Shown here piece by piece: positions 42,001 to 49,828 of a stretch of DNA of 64,000 bases. Source of the DNA: a virus; IMG/VR virus record IMGVR_UViG_3300021364_003460, positions 62,001 to 126,000 of that record. One strand, written 5' to 3'. Under the pieces are notes generated by a model, which worked only from the letters and a program-made list of their open reading frames with translations, did not search any database and was not told the origin of the DNA. The position numbers and the translations under genes were made by a program. How positions within the stretch are numbered: the first letter of the stretch is position 1; each line of letters begins with the position of its first letter.

Positions 42001-44484
42001 TTGACTTACTAAAGATGCTCCTGTGGTAGCTTTCATAACATCCTCTAGTATCATAGATGCTCCTAGAATTCCAATAGCATAAACTCCCAGATTGCTTCTA
42101 TTGTTAAGGAATCTATTACTAGTAATAAGTCTATTAGAATTCCTTAAGTGAGCTTGAGGTAAGTTCTGTTGGTCATAAAACCTAGCAGCATCTTCAATCA
42201 TTGCATCTCTAGTAACACCTAGCTTGTTATTACTTTCTAAAGTGACTTCATAATCAAGCAGACCTCTAATAAATTTCTCTACATCTTCTACATTCTCACT
42301 AGCTAACAATCTATTTTGATTCTTACTATCCCAGTGAAGTGATTTGTTTAGTAATTGTTCTTCTAGTAATAACAGCTTCTTGTGTTCTTTAAGAATACCT
42401 CCTACTCCATCTAGATTAAGTATTCTTTGTATACCTGCACCTACTATATTGACTGCTTTACCTAACAAAGTCTTAGGTACTGCAAAACTAGATAACCCTT
42501 TAGCTTTGATTCTACCTAATGCAGAAGTTTCATCAATATAAGTACCCTTGTTAACTATAGTTAAGAATTCACCACCGTAATAAAGTCTTTCTAGAGTATG
42601 AAATAACCCAGTAAAGTTAAAGACTTCAGCAGCAGATAAGAAATCTTTAGCTATTATCTTTCCTCCTGGATCTAGAGTTAGAGTTACACTATCATAGTTT
42701 TTACCCATTCTTCCCCATTTTAAAGGATTGACAGGAAGATAACTACCTAGTTCCTCTAAAGCTTCAGCTACTTTCTTAGCTTTCTCAAAACCATCATTTT
42801 GTAATATAAACTTAGCTGTATTTGGGTCTTTACTGTCAAACTCCCCAAAGATATTAGCAGTAGTAGTATTTCTGTAATTAGTTAAAGCATTTTGGAGAAA
42901 CCTATATTGACTGCTATCTGGTTTATAAGGATTAATTACATCTTCTATAAAAGGTCTGATAGTGTAGTCAAAGTTAATAGCAGCTTTAGTATTCTGTAAT
43001 AAGTTAACTCCACTAATAAAAGAGTTAAATCCTGGTCTGAAAACTTTTTCTTTTAAATTATCTTGTTCAGCCCATAAGAAGTTTCTTAGCTGAGTTGGAT
43101 CTTTTGAAGCGTGTTCCCAACCTAGAGTTAACCCTGTAGCTACCATTTGTGCAGCTCTAAAACCAGCTATTTTACTCTTACCTACAGTACCTTGTTGAAG
43201 TGCTATATCTATTAAACTTTGATAGGATGTCTTAAACATCTCAGCAGTAACAATACCAAAAGGTACACCTATCAGAAAGTAACCTAAAATTGCTTGAGTA
43301 GTTTGTACAACAAAGTTAGTAGCAAAGCTAAGTGTTGATTGAAAGAAACCTTCAGGAGGCTCAACATAAGTTCCTACAGGGTCTATTTCCTGCATTCTTC
43401 TAATATAGTCAGGAAGATTACCTCCATAGTAAACTAAAGAGTTATCTAATACTTTACCTAATGCACCTGCTAATGAAGCTAGTGGTCCAACTTCTTCTTT
43501 ATATATTCTCCCCCAACCATTAGCTATAGACCATTTGTTTACATAGTAAGATAATCCTGATGTAGCCATCTCTCTATCATAATTAGCTATGTACCAGGGA
43601 ACTGTATCTGTAGTATTACCAGCATTCTGAGCCATGTAAGTTAACTTGTAAGCTGCTGTAGCTGGACCTTCAGTGTCAGTAATATCAAAAGTAAACAGAC
43701 CTGCATTATCCCTTTGTGCAGCATATATAGCTCTCCTAAAGAAGTAAGCAGAACCATATTGAGAAGGTAGAGTGTAAGTTATTTCAGAGTTAGGATTAAA
43801 AAATGGAGTTAGCTGTTGGTTAGTAATACCATACTCTTTAGACATTTTTCTAAGAACTTGCCTATCTTTATACCTTGCTAGTTCAGGTCTTAGTCTATCT
43901 AAAGCTTTAGGAGGTAGAAAAGAAGACATCTTACCTCTTTCTATTAACCTAAAATCTGAAGGCATTAAAGCTTTTTTACTAAACAGACCTTCAGATTCAG
44001 GAGACTGTAATGCTCTTTCTACTCTTTGATAATACTCAGCTTCTACTTCTTCTGATATAGAACTATCTCTAAAAGAATCATATAAGTAAGCTGCACCTCT
44101 TCTGACTAACTCTTGGTTTACGCTAACTAGATTACCTTCTGAATCTTTTATAAAGACTTCTCCCATTACCCTGTCTTGAGAAACGTTTCCAGGAAGTCTA
44201 AGATAAACTTGATTGTTAGAAGGTATGATTTCTCTTAGTATTCTTTTACTTTCATCTCCATAATATTGACTTCTTTTATCAAGAGAGTGAGAAGTCTCAG
44301 GAGCATCTATACTTAGAAACCTTACTTTACTTCTACCTTGTAGAAATCTTTGATTAGTAGGAGAAACTCCAGTTATAGAAAAAGTATCTGCATCATAATC
44401 TCTACTAAAGTTTACTTCAGCAGGTATTAATCTACTTTTTCTATAATTTTCAAGACTACCAAAAGTTCTGTCAGAAGAATACAT
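36094..44484 (-). CDS. 2796-residue virion-like protein with N-terminal staphylococcal nuclease domain
   Basis: Residues about 20-165 form an SNase domain: FSRDYDADTF (D33), VRFLSIDAPE (R55, D60, E63) and SQDRVMGEVF (R105), the staphylococcal nuclease active site. The rest holds many hydrophobic segments of 18-40 residues (for example LGYFLIGVPFGIVTAEM, GVVMGAGFLGALAF, LGVLLLASVAGMALAPAAL) and long helical stretches (about 2610-2730). Size and hydrophobic repeats fit a tape measure or an ejected inner-virion protein. It is the last gene of the structural operon, two bases after the gene at 44486. Tape measure function is inferred; SNase is seen. It may cut host DNA on entry. Confidence 0.8.
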   Translation of the reverse strand: MYSSDRTFGSLENYRKSRLIPAEVNFSRDYDADTFSITGVSPTNQRFLQGRSKVRFLSIDAPETSHSLDKRSQYYGDESKRILREIIPSNNQVYLRLPGNVSQDRVMGEVFIKDSEGNLVSVNQELVRRGAAYLYDSFRDSSISEEVEAEYYQRVERALQSPESEGLFSKKALMPSDFRLIERGKMSSFLPPKALDRLRPELARYKDRQVLRKMSKEYGITNQQLTPFFNPNSEITYTLPSQYGSAYFFRRAIYAAQRDNAGLFTFDITDTEGPATAAYKLTYMAQNAGNTTDTVPWYIANYDREMATSGLSYYVNKWSIANGWGRIYKEEVGPLASLAGALGKVLDNSLVYYGGNLPDYIRRMQEIDPVGTYVEPPEGFFQSTLSFATNFVVQTTQAILGYFLIGVPFGIVTAEMFKTSYQSLIDIALQQGTVGKSKIAGFRAAQMVATGLTLGWEHASKDPTQLRNFLWAEQDNLKEKVFRPGFNSFISGVNLLQNTKAAINFDYTIRPFIEDVINPYKPDSSQYRFLQNALTNYRNTTTANIFGEFDSKDPNTAKFILQNDGFEKAKKVAEALEELGSYLPVNPLKWGRMGKNYDSVTLTLDPGGKIIAKDFLSAAEVFNFTGLFHTLERLYYGGEFLTIVNKGTYIDETSALGRIKAKGLSSFAVPKTLLGKAVNIVGAGIQRILNLDGVGGILKEHKKLLLLEEQLLNKSLHWDSKNQNRLLASENVEDVEKFIRGLLDYEVTLESNNKLGVTRDAMIEDAARFYDQQNLPQAHLRNSNRLITSNRFLNNRSNLGVYAIGILGASMILEDVMKATTGASLVSQLIVAVTHRNDNFTPDFEPTRVFGWGGGYTSIAASLGYSAFSLAVGAGVGSIATLRSPNLDRYILGTNAPEALERIKADPNVSQLKKTILTKIIKGNKLLSARPKGNFLPMMVWTSTAMLAARTAAPWVVSNAMKVFQSIPWLGEAVLGKKGNALLNENIGVMGELTSLKKQLIDRLNSGNITPLEAAGLYQLGFITSSMPIVDPKIKDKVTRVIAHQSPTPYFQFFATEVTKGRQYDEMGNLVRGGTLEFKAGQQTAPILGTNISFLFPIMIDWDKPNHLGGKGALVHNNGKDNILSFLGAIGNMGSSLMVLTASMLTTISLMEGFLKLPFINLLNKDGILTSELKATSNIVKSVFKTSYGLFEDLVSFPVYSANLAVSHFNFQTKVIQELGLTVKNSANILKEGTTTLGKIGRSFGVSALLFAPLATTGAKFLGADDETQTKVYAGTTLLGTAAFGMYSNRLDGLDIPGKLNPIKTKLASVVENITIKPKMNLGYILTVGATFAYGWLLTDSTFGVSINMDKDTYLTTGADGRPLEDERSNWLKKSITMVGFAALSIPALEIADIGKSPAQILKEYTAGTNYINKVRAKNYLNPLDYLRSSYVTYKNWLQRDYVNKYLEKTLGYIGNVHKGSITAAQLSDSIKEEVVLNDAVNKINSIKLNAIDTIVSDTNLNKGLQALWSRADFINMKGGKSVAAARTKRFFTLSIIGLGLIPKAASYLMQGWGYVASEGGTGQKATDAFYNSLDGNTFGEGLANIFRLVTRQDKRNNGSPIDTTIFVDDKGMQISQKGFRLLNPNDPQQQKVTKALQDIMAPFVVSPQNPFQSILPGVGITLSSGDKGIRYRIYAQTQSALQDTSFAIYSMLPKYFFKLGMTPNSQYNFLVLEGMKKAIRDTRKSDNKTKLMASSLAVISATAQLSPLAKPRKYSTPYNDPTLELVSGDSILSHVLQLRIRRSNELAYQRPENILSRSTDPFDINSLTELSNVVDIRNPLAAFPHDPRNPHQKAALEAMDTKQVAKLLRAIFATNNRLHVTDLKVTKTEDKALEISPSVMDNPGEMLAYGGSLQLDTSNMKSEPWWGILWKGAESAWKMTEAFPTMIRFGAIGAVALTGVVMGAGFLGALAFSPMETRFEEATYRFRNMFATVGEEGAAKVYNFHAHKRITVDGNRMGVQIKGKGGRQFAVILPEGFDLTGKSEVQAVNEILQHVQISIGKAHEEVVNRVFRISGDMFYDVNSPNPNQPKWIGSDRFKYVTETLRPQITNMVDDYIDSVFEAFTSQQPGSNLSFGDLLTDTKLLEDMTIMRPIDETVKGKLKQEIYQAVDQFLAEEIHKSKELGEDILAKVQGARGEQLSKLLAHKIRSVVDTFASRLDNNLLYLESEDALGYGARVKNAILEMVKPFKFVQGHRNFFSRHNQLSTPRAATVNLPDGISKPSATLVDTLERMQIPKVRRTAMLAGGFENTLKGVAIFSSGMESLDIFTSFNRLAALESDPYATEGEINFAAESTGQVVFGSLFGTAVNITILNRLPKLFMKTLPSLGKSALQSAARKPGKAGFFAAVTLTTIAGLIAGGKAIGEAWNDVRNTNVVRSITGGVGRVYEGTTNFFGQTLLSFDRFVNSVPVLKELTSPGSIITFAGVGLGVLLLASVAGMALAPAALLGLAAGSTAALVHSIFPGISRWTNGLLTPFMDWVSNIPHIGGFFATNSQQPLAFTKFYDDKAPIYVATAQMAIAYDSSKYLEASGDWTGNRTKGLFANPTFYGNSYGELEPKARMFNKPTFSLVNSLIDREATIRSQYYNQVVVGAASWDKVIQSAENYKELKALTVQLRMGDPAIQQKLSSADASRQSELQALQKNTKDRLSNKQSNTQLKANLVALAKQSNNTVVKSSANLKTKVQVDASEVKNTFIDAQVNQVALQHNTQPVLVKSVKGEQVGNKVVITNKVAENNNLQLAVTRGMINSYNSKPGYS
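36806..36813. other. HIP1 octamer GCGATCGC
   Basis: The palindrome GCGATCGC, within GGCGATCGCC, is the highly iterated palindrome of many cyanobacterial genomes. It is a rare GC-rich word in this AT-rich sequence, and supports but does not prove a cyanobacterial host. Confidence 0.5.
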
Positions 44485-44485
44485 A

Positions 44486-45301
44486 TTACCTTATAAAAGA
44501 AGAGTTAGCATACAAACTATAGTTAGCATATCCATAGTTACTTAATATAGTCTTGTTCTCATAATCTACATAAACTATATCTTCTAGAGTTAGCGGCTTG
44601 ATATAGTTGACTTCATATTCACTACCTTCAACAGGCTTATCTCCATCTAACCACTCAACAGCTACAGTAGGCTCAGTTGAAGGAACAAACTCAGGGTCAA
44701 CTACCAAAGGTTCAAAGTAAGGTCTCCAGTAAAGTGAGTTATCAGTTATCTTCCAATTAGTAAACTCAACCCCATTCTGACTAATAGATTTAATATCAAT
44801 AATATCTAAATTACTAATTAAAGAATCAAAGTTGGTATTAGTTCTAGTTAGTTTAATAGTCTCTATTTTAGGATTAGGTTTATAGAGATAGTAGTCATTA
44901 TAAGAAAGTAAATAGAATTTATCTGAAGTGGGTACTCTCCAGTATTCTGTGTGTATTAACTTCTTCTGTATCTTTGATAGGTAAGGTACTTTGCCAGCTT
45001 CATAAGGACGCTGCCATTCATAATACTCAACTGTATAACAAGAACTAATACTATAACCTATAGAAGGAGGAAGCTGTAACCTTACTTTAAATTGCAAACT
45101 AGGATGAGTTGGTATGTTAAAACTTATCTCTCCTTTTCTAGGTAAATTACAGTTAGCTGGAAACTTAATTTTAACTTGATATTCTTTAGCAGATAGCTCA
45201 GGTTCAGTAAGTTGATTTACTTCTAGTTGAGAATCAATGTTTTCTATTGGAATGGTAAATAGATTAGTAGAATAATCTAAAAATAGAGAAGTTAAAAGCA
45301 T
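44486..45301 (-). CDS. Structural-operon protein, 271 aa
   Basis: Beta-rich with Tyr/Pro (LLSYNDYYLYKP, TNWKITDNSLYWRPYF) and little helix. In the structural operon between a fibre-like gene and the giant gene. A tail or baseplate component is likely. No family recognised. Confidence 0.6.
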   Translation of the reverse strand: MLLTSLFLDYSTNLFTIPIENIDSQLEVNQLTEPELSAKEYQVKIKFPANCNLPRKGEISFNIPTHPSLQFKVRLQLPPSIGYSISSCYTVEYYEWQRPYEAGKVPYLSKIQKKLIHTEYWRVPTSDKFYLLSYNDYYLYKPNPKIETIKLTRTNTNFDSLISNLDIIDIKSISQNGVEFTNWKITDNSLYWRPYFEPLVVDPEFVPSTEPTVAVEWLDGDKPVEGSEYEVNYIKPLTLEDIVYVDYENKTILSNYGYANYSLYANSSFIR

Positions 45302-45315
45302 ATATTAAAATAACA

Positions 45316-45351
45316 AAACTTCCTAAACTATATGTAAAGAATAGGAAGTTT
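45316..45351 (-). terminator. 10-bp hairpin plus TATTTTAAT before a structural gene
   Basis: Minus-strand arms AAACTTCCTA and TAGGAAGTTT are exact; TGTTATTTTAATATATG follows, ending in the start codon at 45301. Same module as the plus-strand hairpins. Confidence 0.5.
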
Positions 45352-45374
45352 GTGTAGGATATCTAAAATATTAA

Positions 45375-46292
45375 TTAACCATAGGTTCTCATTAAAATGT
45401 AATCTCCACCTTCATCAGTTTCACTATTATTTCCTAATCTACCAACTACTTTACAGTAAATAATTCCCTGTCCAGCATAATAACCTGTAGCGTTAGCTAA
45501 GTTAAGTCTCACTGTATCTCCCAAATTAGGTGCTACTTCACTACCATCTAATTTCCATTTAAACACATTAGGTATAAAGCCATAAGGGTTATTAGTAATA
45601 GAGTCTCTTAAGTAAAACTCTACCTCTGAAGTAGTTGGAGTTCCGTCACTAAGTTTTATGTGGTCATAATTAGCATTAGCACCAAATCCATGAACAGTGT
45701 GTACTACTGAAGAATAAACATTACCCCTGGATCTATCAGCATTTCCATATGTATTAACTCTTAAGTAAAAAGAATATAAATTTTCAGGATAAGATAACAC
45801 ACTATTTTCCAAAACTCCTTGGCTTAAAAAATAATAGTCGTTATAATTAGGTGCTGTTCCTCCCACAGCCATAAACAAACTGATAGATTTAGAATTAGCT
45901 GTAGCCCATATAGGAACAGAAGAAGTAAGAGAAGTGGGATTAGTTGAAAAAGTCTGCCCATTACCTATTAAAGTTTTAGCATGGATACTTGCACCGCTTG
46001 TTGTGTAAAACAACATCATTCTAGTGTTAGCAGGAAGAGTTGGGTTAGTTCCAGGATTTTCTGTATTTGTTATAACCCCAGTTAAAGTTTCTTCAGGTAT
46101 ATTAGGTCTCCAAGCTATAGATATATTACTTGCAACATTACTATACCAAGAAGCTCTATCATCTGAACCTAAAGCAGTTCTGTGAAAGGTTTGCAACTCT
46201 TCATAAACTGTGCCAGTAAGAGAACCTAATTGCTGCCCAGCAATATAATTACCTAAATAGTAATTACCAAAAGCATCACTGTTTATAGTCAT
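45375..46292 (-). CDS. Tail-fibre-like or receptor-binding protein, 305 aa
   Basis: Asn/Gly/Ser/Thr-rich, strand-rich sequence (LPANTRMMLFYTTSGASIHAK) with few charged residues, typical of trimeric phage fibre or spike tips. Overlaps the start of the gene at 46289 by four bases. Family not recognised. Confidence 0.55.
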   Translation of the reverse strand: MTINSDAFGNYYLGNYIAGQQLGSLTGTVYEELQTFHRTALGSDDRASWYSNVASNISIAWRPNIPEETLTGVITNTENPGTNPTLPANTRMMLFYTTSGASIHAKTLIGNGQTFSTNPTSLTSSVPIWATANSKSISLFMAVGGTAPNYNDYYFLSQGVLENSVLSYPENLYSFYLRVNTYGNADRSRGNVYSSVVHTVHGFGANANYDHIKLSDGTPTTSEVEFYLRDSITNNPYGFIPNVFKWKLDGSEVAPNLGDTVRLNLANATGYYAGQGIIYCKVVGRLGNNSETDEGGDYILMRTYG

Positions 46293-46543
46293 AGTATTGT
46301 ATTATCTTGGTTTTCAAATGTTAAGTTAATAAAGTTGTCTAACAAAGCAGCTTGATTTTCAAAAGTTAATTGAGTAAAGTTATTAGGTATTGATTCAGTA
46401 TCCTGGTTTTCAAACTGTAAAGTATTAAACTCTAAAGATAAAGGATCTAAGTTTTCAAAAGTTAAAGGTGCAAACAAAGAATATATATTTTGCTCTTCAA
46501 AGTTTAATATAACTTCACTATTTATATAAAGAAATTTAGGCAT
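46289..46543 (-). CDS. Repeat protein with LTFENQ motifs, 84 aa
   Basis: At least five copies of a short motif (LNFEEQ, LTFENL, LQFENQ, LTFENQ, LTFENQ) separated by 9-16 residues, each likely a beta strand. Regular spacing suggests a small beta-solenoid or stacked fibre segment. The gene overlaps the fibre-like gene below by four bases. Its SD is paired in a hairpin (46554-46573). Confidence 0.6.
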   Translation of the reverse strand: MPKFLYINSEVILNFEEQNIYSLFAPLTFENLDPLSLEFNTLQFENQDTESIPNNFTQLTFENQAALLDNFINLTFENQDNTIL

Positions 46544-46553
46544 TAATCTATTA

Positions 46554-46573
46554 CCTCCTTTAGTAAATGGAGG
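46554..46573 (-). promoter_or_regulatory. Hairpin pairing the Shine-Dalgarno GGAGG
   Basis: In the minus-strand RNA, CCTCC pairs with GGAGG (46558-46554), the likely ribosome binding site of the repeat protein, which starts at 46543. Translation may depend on opening this hairpin. Confidence 0.5.
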
Positions 46574-46590
46574 ATTATATATAACAGTTA

Positions 46591-46932
46591 TTATGTAAAC
46601 CTAATATTAACAATAGTTTCACTAGCAGTATAAATTAATGGAGTAGTTGAAATTTCCCAAGTTATACCGTTGGAAAATAACTTTCCTTTACTACTAAAGT
46701 AATCTTAGTAATACTCCATTATTAGAGTATACTGACATACTAAGGATAGGTGTTCCTGTAGAATCAAACAACTGAAAGTATCTGACTGCATTATTAATTT
46801 CTACAATAGTAGCATTCACAGAAGGTCTAATATTTCTTCTAAAGAATTTACTATAAAAGTAGGATTTGCTGAGATAACTTGATTCTTTGAGTTTAAAAGT
46901 AATGGAAGTTTACCAGTAATTCTAGTAACCAT
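46591..46932 (-). pseudogene. 114-codon structural gene with two compensating frameshifts
   Basis: ATG 46932 and TAA 46593-46591 are in one frame, but the middle lies in another. The pieces are MVTRITGKLPLLLNSKNQVI...FIVNS, then RRNIRPSVNATIVEINNAV...NNGVLLR, then SSKGKLFSNGITWEISTTPL...NIRFT. Both switches fall at CTTTAG words (CTTTAGAAG, CTTTAGTAG). Together they read as a beta-rich tail-like protein of about 114 residues. It covers most of the TerL-to-repeat-gene gap (46544-46999). It could be mutated, an assembly error or recoded. Confidence 0.55.
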
Positions 46933-46999
46933 AAATATAAATTAAAAATATACTATTTAATATAATTAATACTTTTAGCTTTTACTACGCAGATTTGAT

Positions 47000-48805
47000 T
47001 TATCTTTGTACAGGATTACTTCTAACTTTACTTAATGCCCAACCTGTATTTTTAACTTTGTATATAGAACTAGGATTAGGGTTTTTATAGCTGGCTACTT
47101 TGTTAATAGAAGATACTAAACCAGATGAATTGGTAATCTTACCTGACTGCACCATAAAGATATAACAGTTGTAAACTGCATTACAGATAGCATCAGCTAA
47201 GTCTTTACTAAAATCTCTAGGATGGTCTATCTTTCCATTGGGTAATTGAATAATGTTTTGTAATTCAAGCTGTGCAGAAGCAGACCAGGTACTATCTTTA
47301 GGTAAAAATAATAATCCCTGATCCATTAATTGTTTAGTAATACTAAAATAAGTATTCTGCATTGAATTAGCAGTAGACATTTCAGCAGTAGAGATACCAG
47401 CTAAATGCAATCTTTGTATAGTAGACTGACTCTGAAATCCGTCAAAACTAAACTTATATATTTTTCTATGTCTGGCTATTTCTAAGAATATTTCTTCACA
47501 GTTAGTAAAACTTACTATTCTATTAATACCTCTATTTAAATCATCTGTATCTAAGTAAGGTTTCCAAAGGATAAGAGTATCTACAGAAATACCCCATTTA
47601 CCTTCTACTTCTATTGGAGAACATACAGCTAATGCTGCGCCATCTCTTTTGATCCCATAATCACAATGAGCAAAAGAAGGTAAATTAAAGTTAGTCTCTA
47701 TTCTATTAATTTTAATTCCTGTATAATATCTAGTTTCTCCTGCTTCATTAGATACATTTAAAGGTACTTGAGTAGTATCACATTTAGAGAATCCTTTAAA
47801 TGCTTTTAGTATATTATCTTGAATAAAGAAAGTACCTTGCTTAATAGTTCTAATGCCTTCATATTCTAAAGCAGCTTTAATAGGGTTTTTAATATAAGCA
47901 TCTGAAGACTTAAGTTTCTCTTCTGTTAACTGAGGATTTAAATTAACATCCCAAGTTCTTAATCTAAAACCCAATGTTTTAGGTTCTTTTTCAGATAACT
48001 CATACATTTTTTCTATGTAATCTCCTGGCTCCCAGGCAGAGGATATAGCTATTTTCATACCTTCATCCCCAAAAGCTGCTGCCCCGGCCCCCACATTTTC
48101 CCAGATTTCATCAGCTTTAGAGTTACCATATTCATCTCTTTCAAATCTAGCAGCTTCATCTATAACAAGTAATTTTAAGTTATAACCTACAAGAGATTTA
48201 CTAGAAGTATGTTTAGCATGAATATGTACATTTTTAGAATTACATCTTATTTCCTCAGTTAATATTTCTATAAATCCATCTGACTCTAGCTTTTTAAAAT
48301 AGTTAGAACCTTTAGCATACCCAGTAATAGCAGAAAATATAGTCTCTTTTACTTGATCTAAAGATTGTGCAATAACAAATATATGTAGTGGAGTTTGAGG
48401 TAAAAAACCATAGTCTACAGCAGGTTGATGTTTAGTTATTAATTTATAAAACTCATATAAAGTAATAAAACTTACACAGCTTGATTTTGTACCGCGTCTA
48501 CCTATCTCAACTACTAAGTTTTTATATTTTCTCCCATCAACCCAAGTGGTTCTAGATTTATCAGGAAAATCTTTCCAGGAGTAAAGTATTAGTAACTCAT
48601 CTTCTGTTAAAGGTTCATTATAAAAAGCTTTAAGTATAGCTTTTTGAGTAGGATAAAGTTTGCTCTCCCCATTAAATATAATCTGTTCAGCAAACTCAAT
48701 AATACTTAAAGTGCCATCTAAACTATTTAAAGATATTGAAAAAGCTTCTTCTAGTAAATTATCAAATAAATCTTCTGGGTTTACCTTCTCATTCTTTTTA
48801 GGCAT
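47000..48805 (-). CDS. terL: Terminase large subunit
   Basis: Packages DNA into heads. ATPase: Walker A GRRGTKSS (102-109) and Walker B LLVIDEAARF with D216/E217. RNase H-like nuclease: D382 (AHCDYGIKRDG), D388 and a late acidic residue (DHPRDFSKDLADAI, near residue 557). 601 residues is normal. Other structural genes lie both upstream and downstream in the same direction, so TerL is in the middle of the operon. The start follows a hairpin with ATTTTAATG. Confidence 0.92.
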   Translation of the reverse strand: MPKKNEKVNPEDLFDNLLEEAFSISLNSLDGTLSIIEFAEQIIFNGESKLYPTQKAILKAFYNEPLTEDELLILYSWKDFPDKSRTTWVDGRKYKNLVVEIGRRGTKSSCVSFITLYEFYKLITKHQPAVDYGFLPQTPLHIFVIAQSLDQVKETIFSAITGYAKGSNYFKKLESDGFIEILTEEIRCNSKNVHIHAKHTSSKSLVGYNLKLLVIDEAARFERDEYGNSKADEIWENVGAGAAAFGDEGMKIAISSAWEPGDYIEKMYELSEKEPKTLGFRLRTWDVNLNPQLTEEKLKSSDAYIKNPIKAALEYEGIRTIKQGTFFIQDNILKAFKGFSKCDTTQVPLNVSNEAGETRYYTGIKINRIETNFNLPSFAHCDYGIKRDGAALAVCSPIEVEGKWGISVDTLILWKPYLDTDDLNRGINRIVSFTNCEEIFLEIARHRKIYKFSFDGFQSQSTIQRLHLAGISTAEMSTANSMQNTYFSITKQLMDQGLLFLPKDSTWSASAQLELQNIIQLPNGKIDHPRDFSKDLADAICNAVYNCYIFMVQSGKITNSSGLVSSINKVASYKNPNPSSIYKVKNTGWALSKVRSNPVQR

Positions 48806-48811
48806 TAAAAT

Positions 48812-48840
48812 ACTACTATTATTAAAACAACAATAGTAGT
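48812..48840 (-). terminator. 9-bp hairpin directly before TerL
   Basis: Arms ACTACTATT and AATAGTAGT are exact (48812-48820 and 48832-48840). In the minus-strand RNA TATTTTAATG follows, ending in the TerL start codon at 48805. It may end the upstream transcript or limit TerL initiation. Confidence 0.5.
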
Positions 48841-48886
48841 GTGGTATTTAGTTGCACTAAGTAGGTAAGCAATCTAAATAGATAAA

Positions 48887-49828
48887 TCAGGGGACAGATA
48901 AATCTGCTTTAATATCTAAACCTTGGTAGTCATCAAAGTTAGGTAAACTAATACTGTCTAAATCAAAAGCCTGTCTTAGTAAACTCATATTAATATCTGC
49001 ATCTACAGCTATATAGTAAATTCCTGTAGCGGCTTCTATTAATTTATCTATTCCTGTACCTATTCTGTTATTTAAAGTTAATGGAGTTTCATTAGGAGAA
49101 GTTGACTGGGTAAAGACTAACCAACCTGAACTTCTAGGAGTAATAAGAAACTGATTGCTACTTTCTAAATCATAAGTAGTCTTTTGAGTAAGAGAAGAGT
49201 TAATAATAGACTGCCTACTCAAAACTACAGGTGAGCTAGTTGATAAGTAGTAAACATTAATAGGATAGTAAGGTAAGCCTGGTTTACTCATATCTCTACT
49301 ACCATTAATTAGTTTTAGAGATAGCTGGTTTAAAGTATTACCTTTAACTAATGTAGAAGATTTGTATTCTTGTAGTCTAATAGGTTTAGTAACTTGAGTT
49401 GGCAGCAATCCATTAACTAATATAATCTGCTTCCTACCTTGGTAAGTTTGATAGTCTAAGTAAAATAAGGAAGCTGGATTAAAATCTATATTTAGCAAGC
49501 CATCTAATATTGAGTTACCAAATATACCAAAGTGAGAAGACACTGAATATAATAAATCTCTATCAAAAGAGTAAACATTATAAGGTTCTTCAAAGATTAC
49601 TGCTTCTTGATCTATTACTTCATAATTATCATAAAGAGTAAACCTTTGATAGATAGGATCTATAATAACTAATTTACCTTTAAAGTTAAGTAACTCAACT
49701 AAGTATTGAGCAGCTTGTCTAGGATAAACAATAAATAAATTTTCTATAAAAGTATTAATAGTTCCAAATGCTCTTCTAAGTTGAGGGTACTTAAATTCTA
49801 ACTCTGCTATTATTTCTTCTAAAGTCAT
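48887..49828 (-). CDS. Structural-operon protein, 313 aa
   Basis: Mixed alpha/beta with Leu/Tyr strands (YNVYSFDRDLLYSVSSH) and Ser-rich middle. Overlaps the gene at 49825 by four bases. Probably a tail or connector component; family not recognised. Confidence 0.55.
   Translation of the reverse strand: MTLEEIIAELEFKYPQLRRAFGTINTFIENLFIVYPRQAAQYLVELLNFKGKLVIIDPIYQRFTLYDNYEVIDQEAVIFEEPYNVYSFDRDLLYSVSSHFGIFGNSILDGLLNIDFNPASLFYLDYQTYQGRKQIILVNGLLPTQVTKPIRLQEYKSSTLVKGNTLNQLSLKLINGSRDMSKPGLPYYPINVYYLSTSSPVVLSRQSIINSSLTQKTTYDLESSNQFLITPRSSGWLVFTQSTSPNETPLTLNNRIGTGIDKLIEAATGIYYIAVDADINMSLLRQAFDLDSISLPNFDDYQGLDIKADLSVP

Noticed and set aside
40949-42541. Plus-strand open frames within the giant gene (40949-41140, 42344-42541)
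   Set aside because: Short, lacking ribosome binding sites, and fully antisense to a well-supported coding region.
46289-46543. LTFENQ-coding repeats as a CRISPR-like array
   Set aside because: The units are short, imperfect, in frame and protein-conserved; no direct DNA repeats with spacers.
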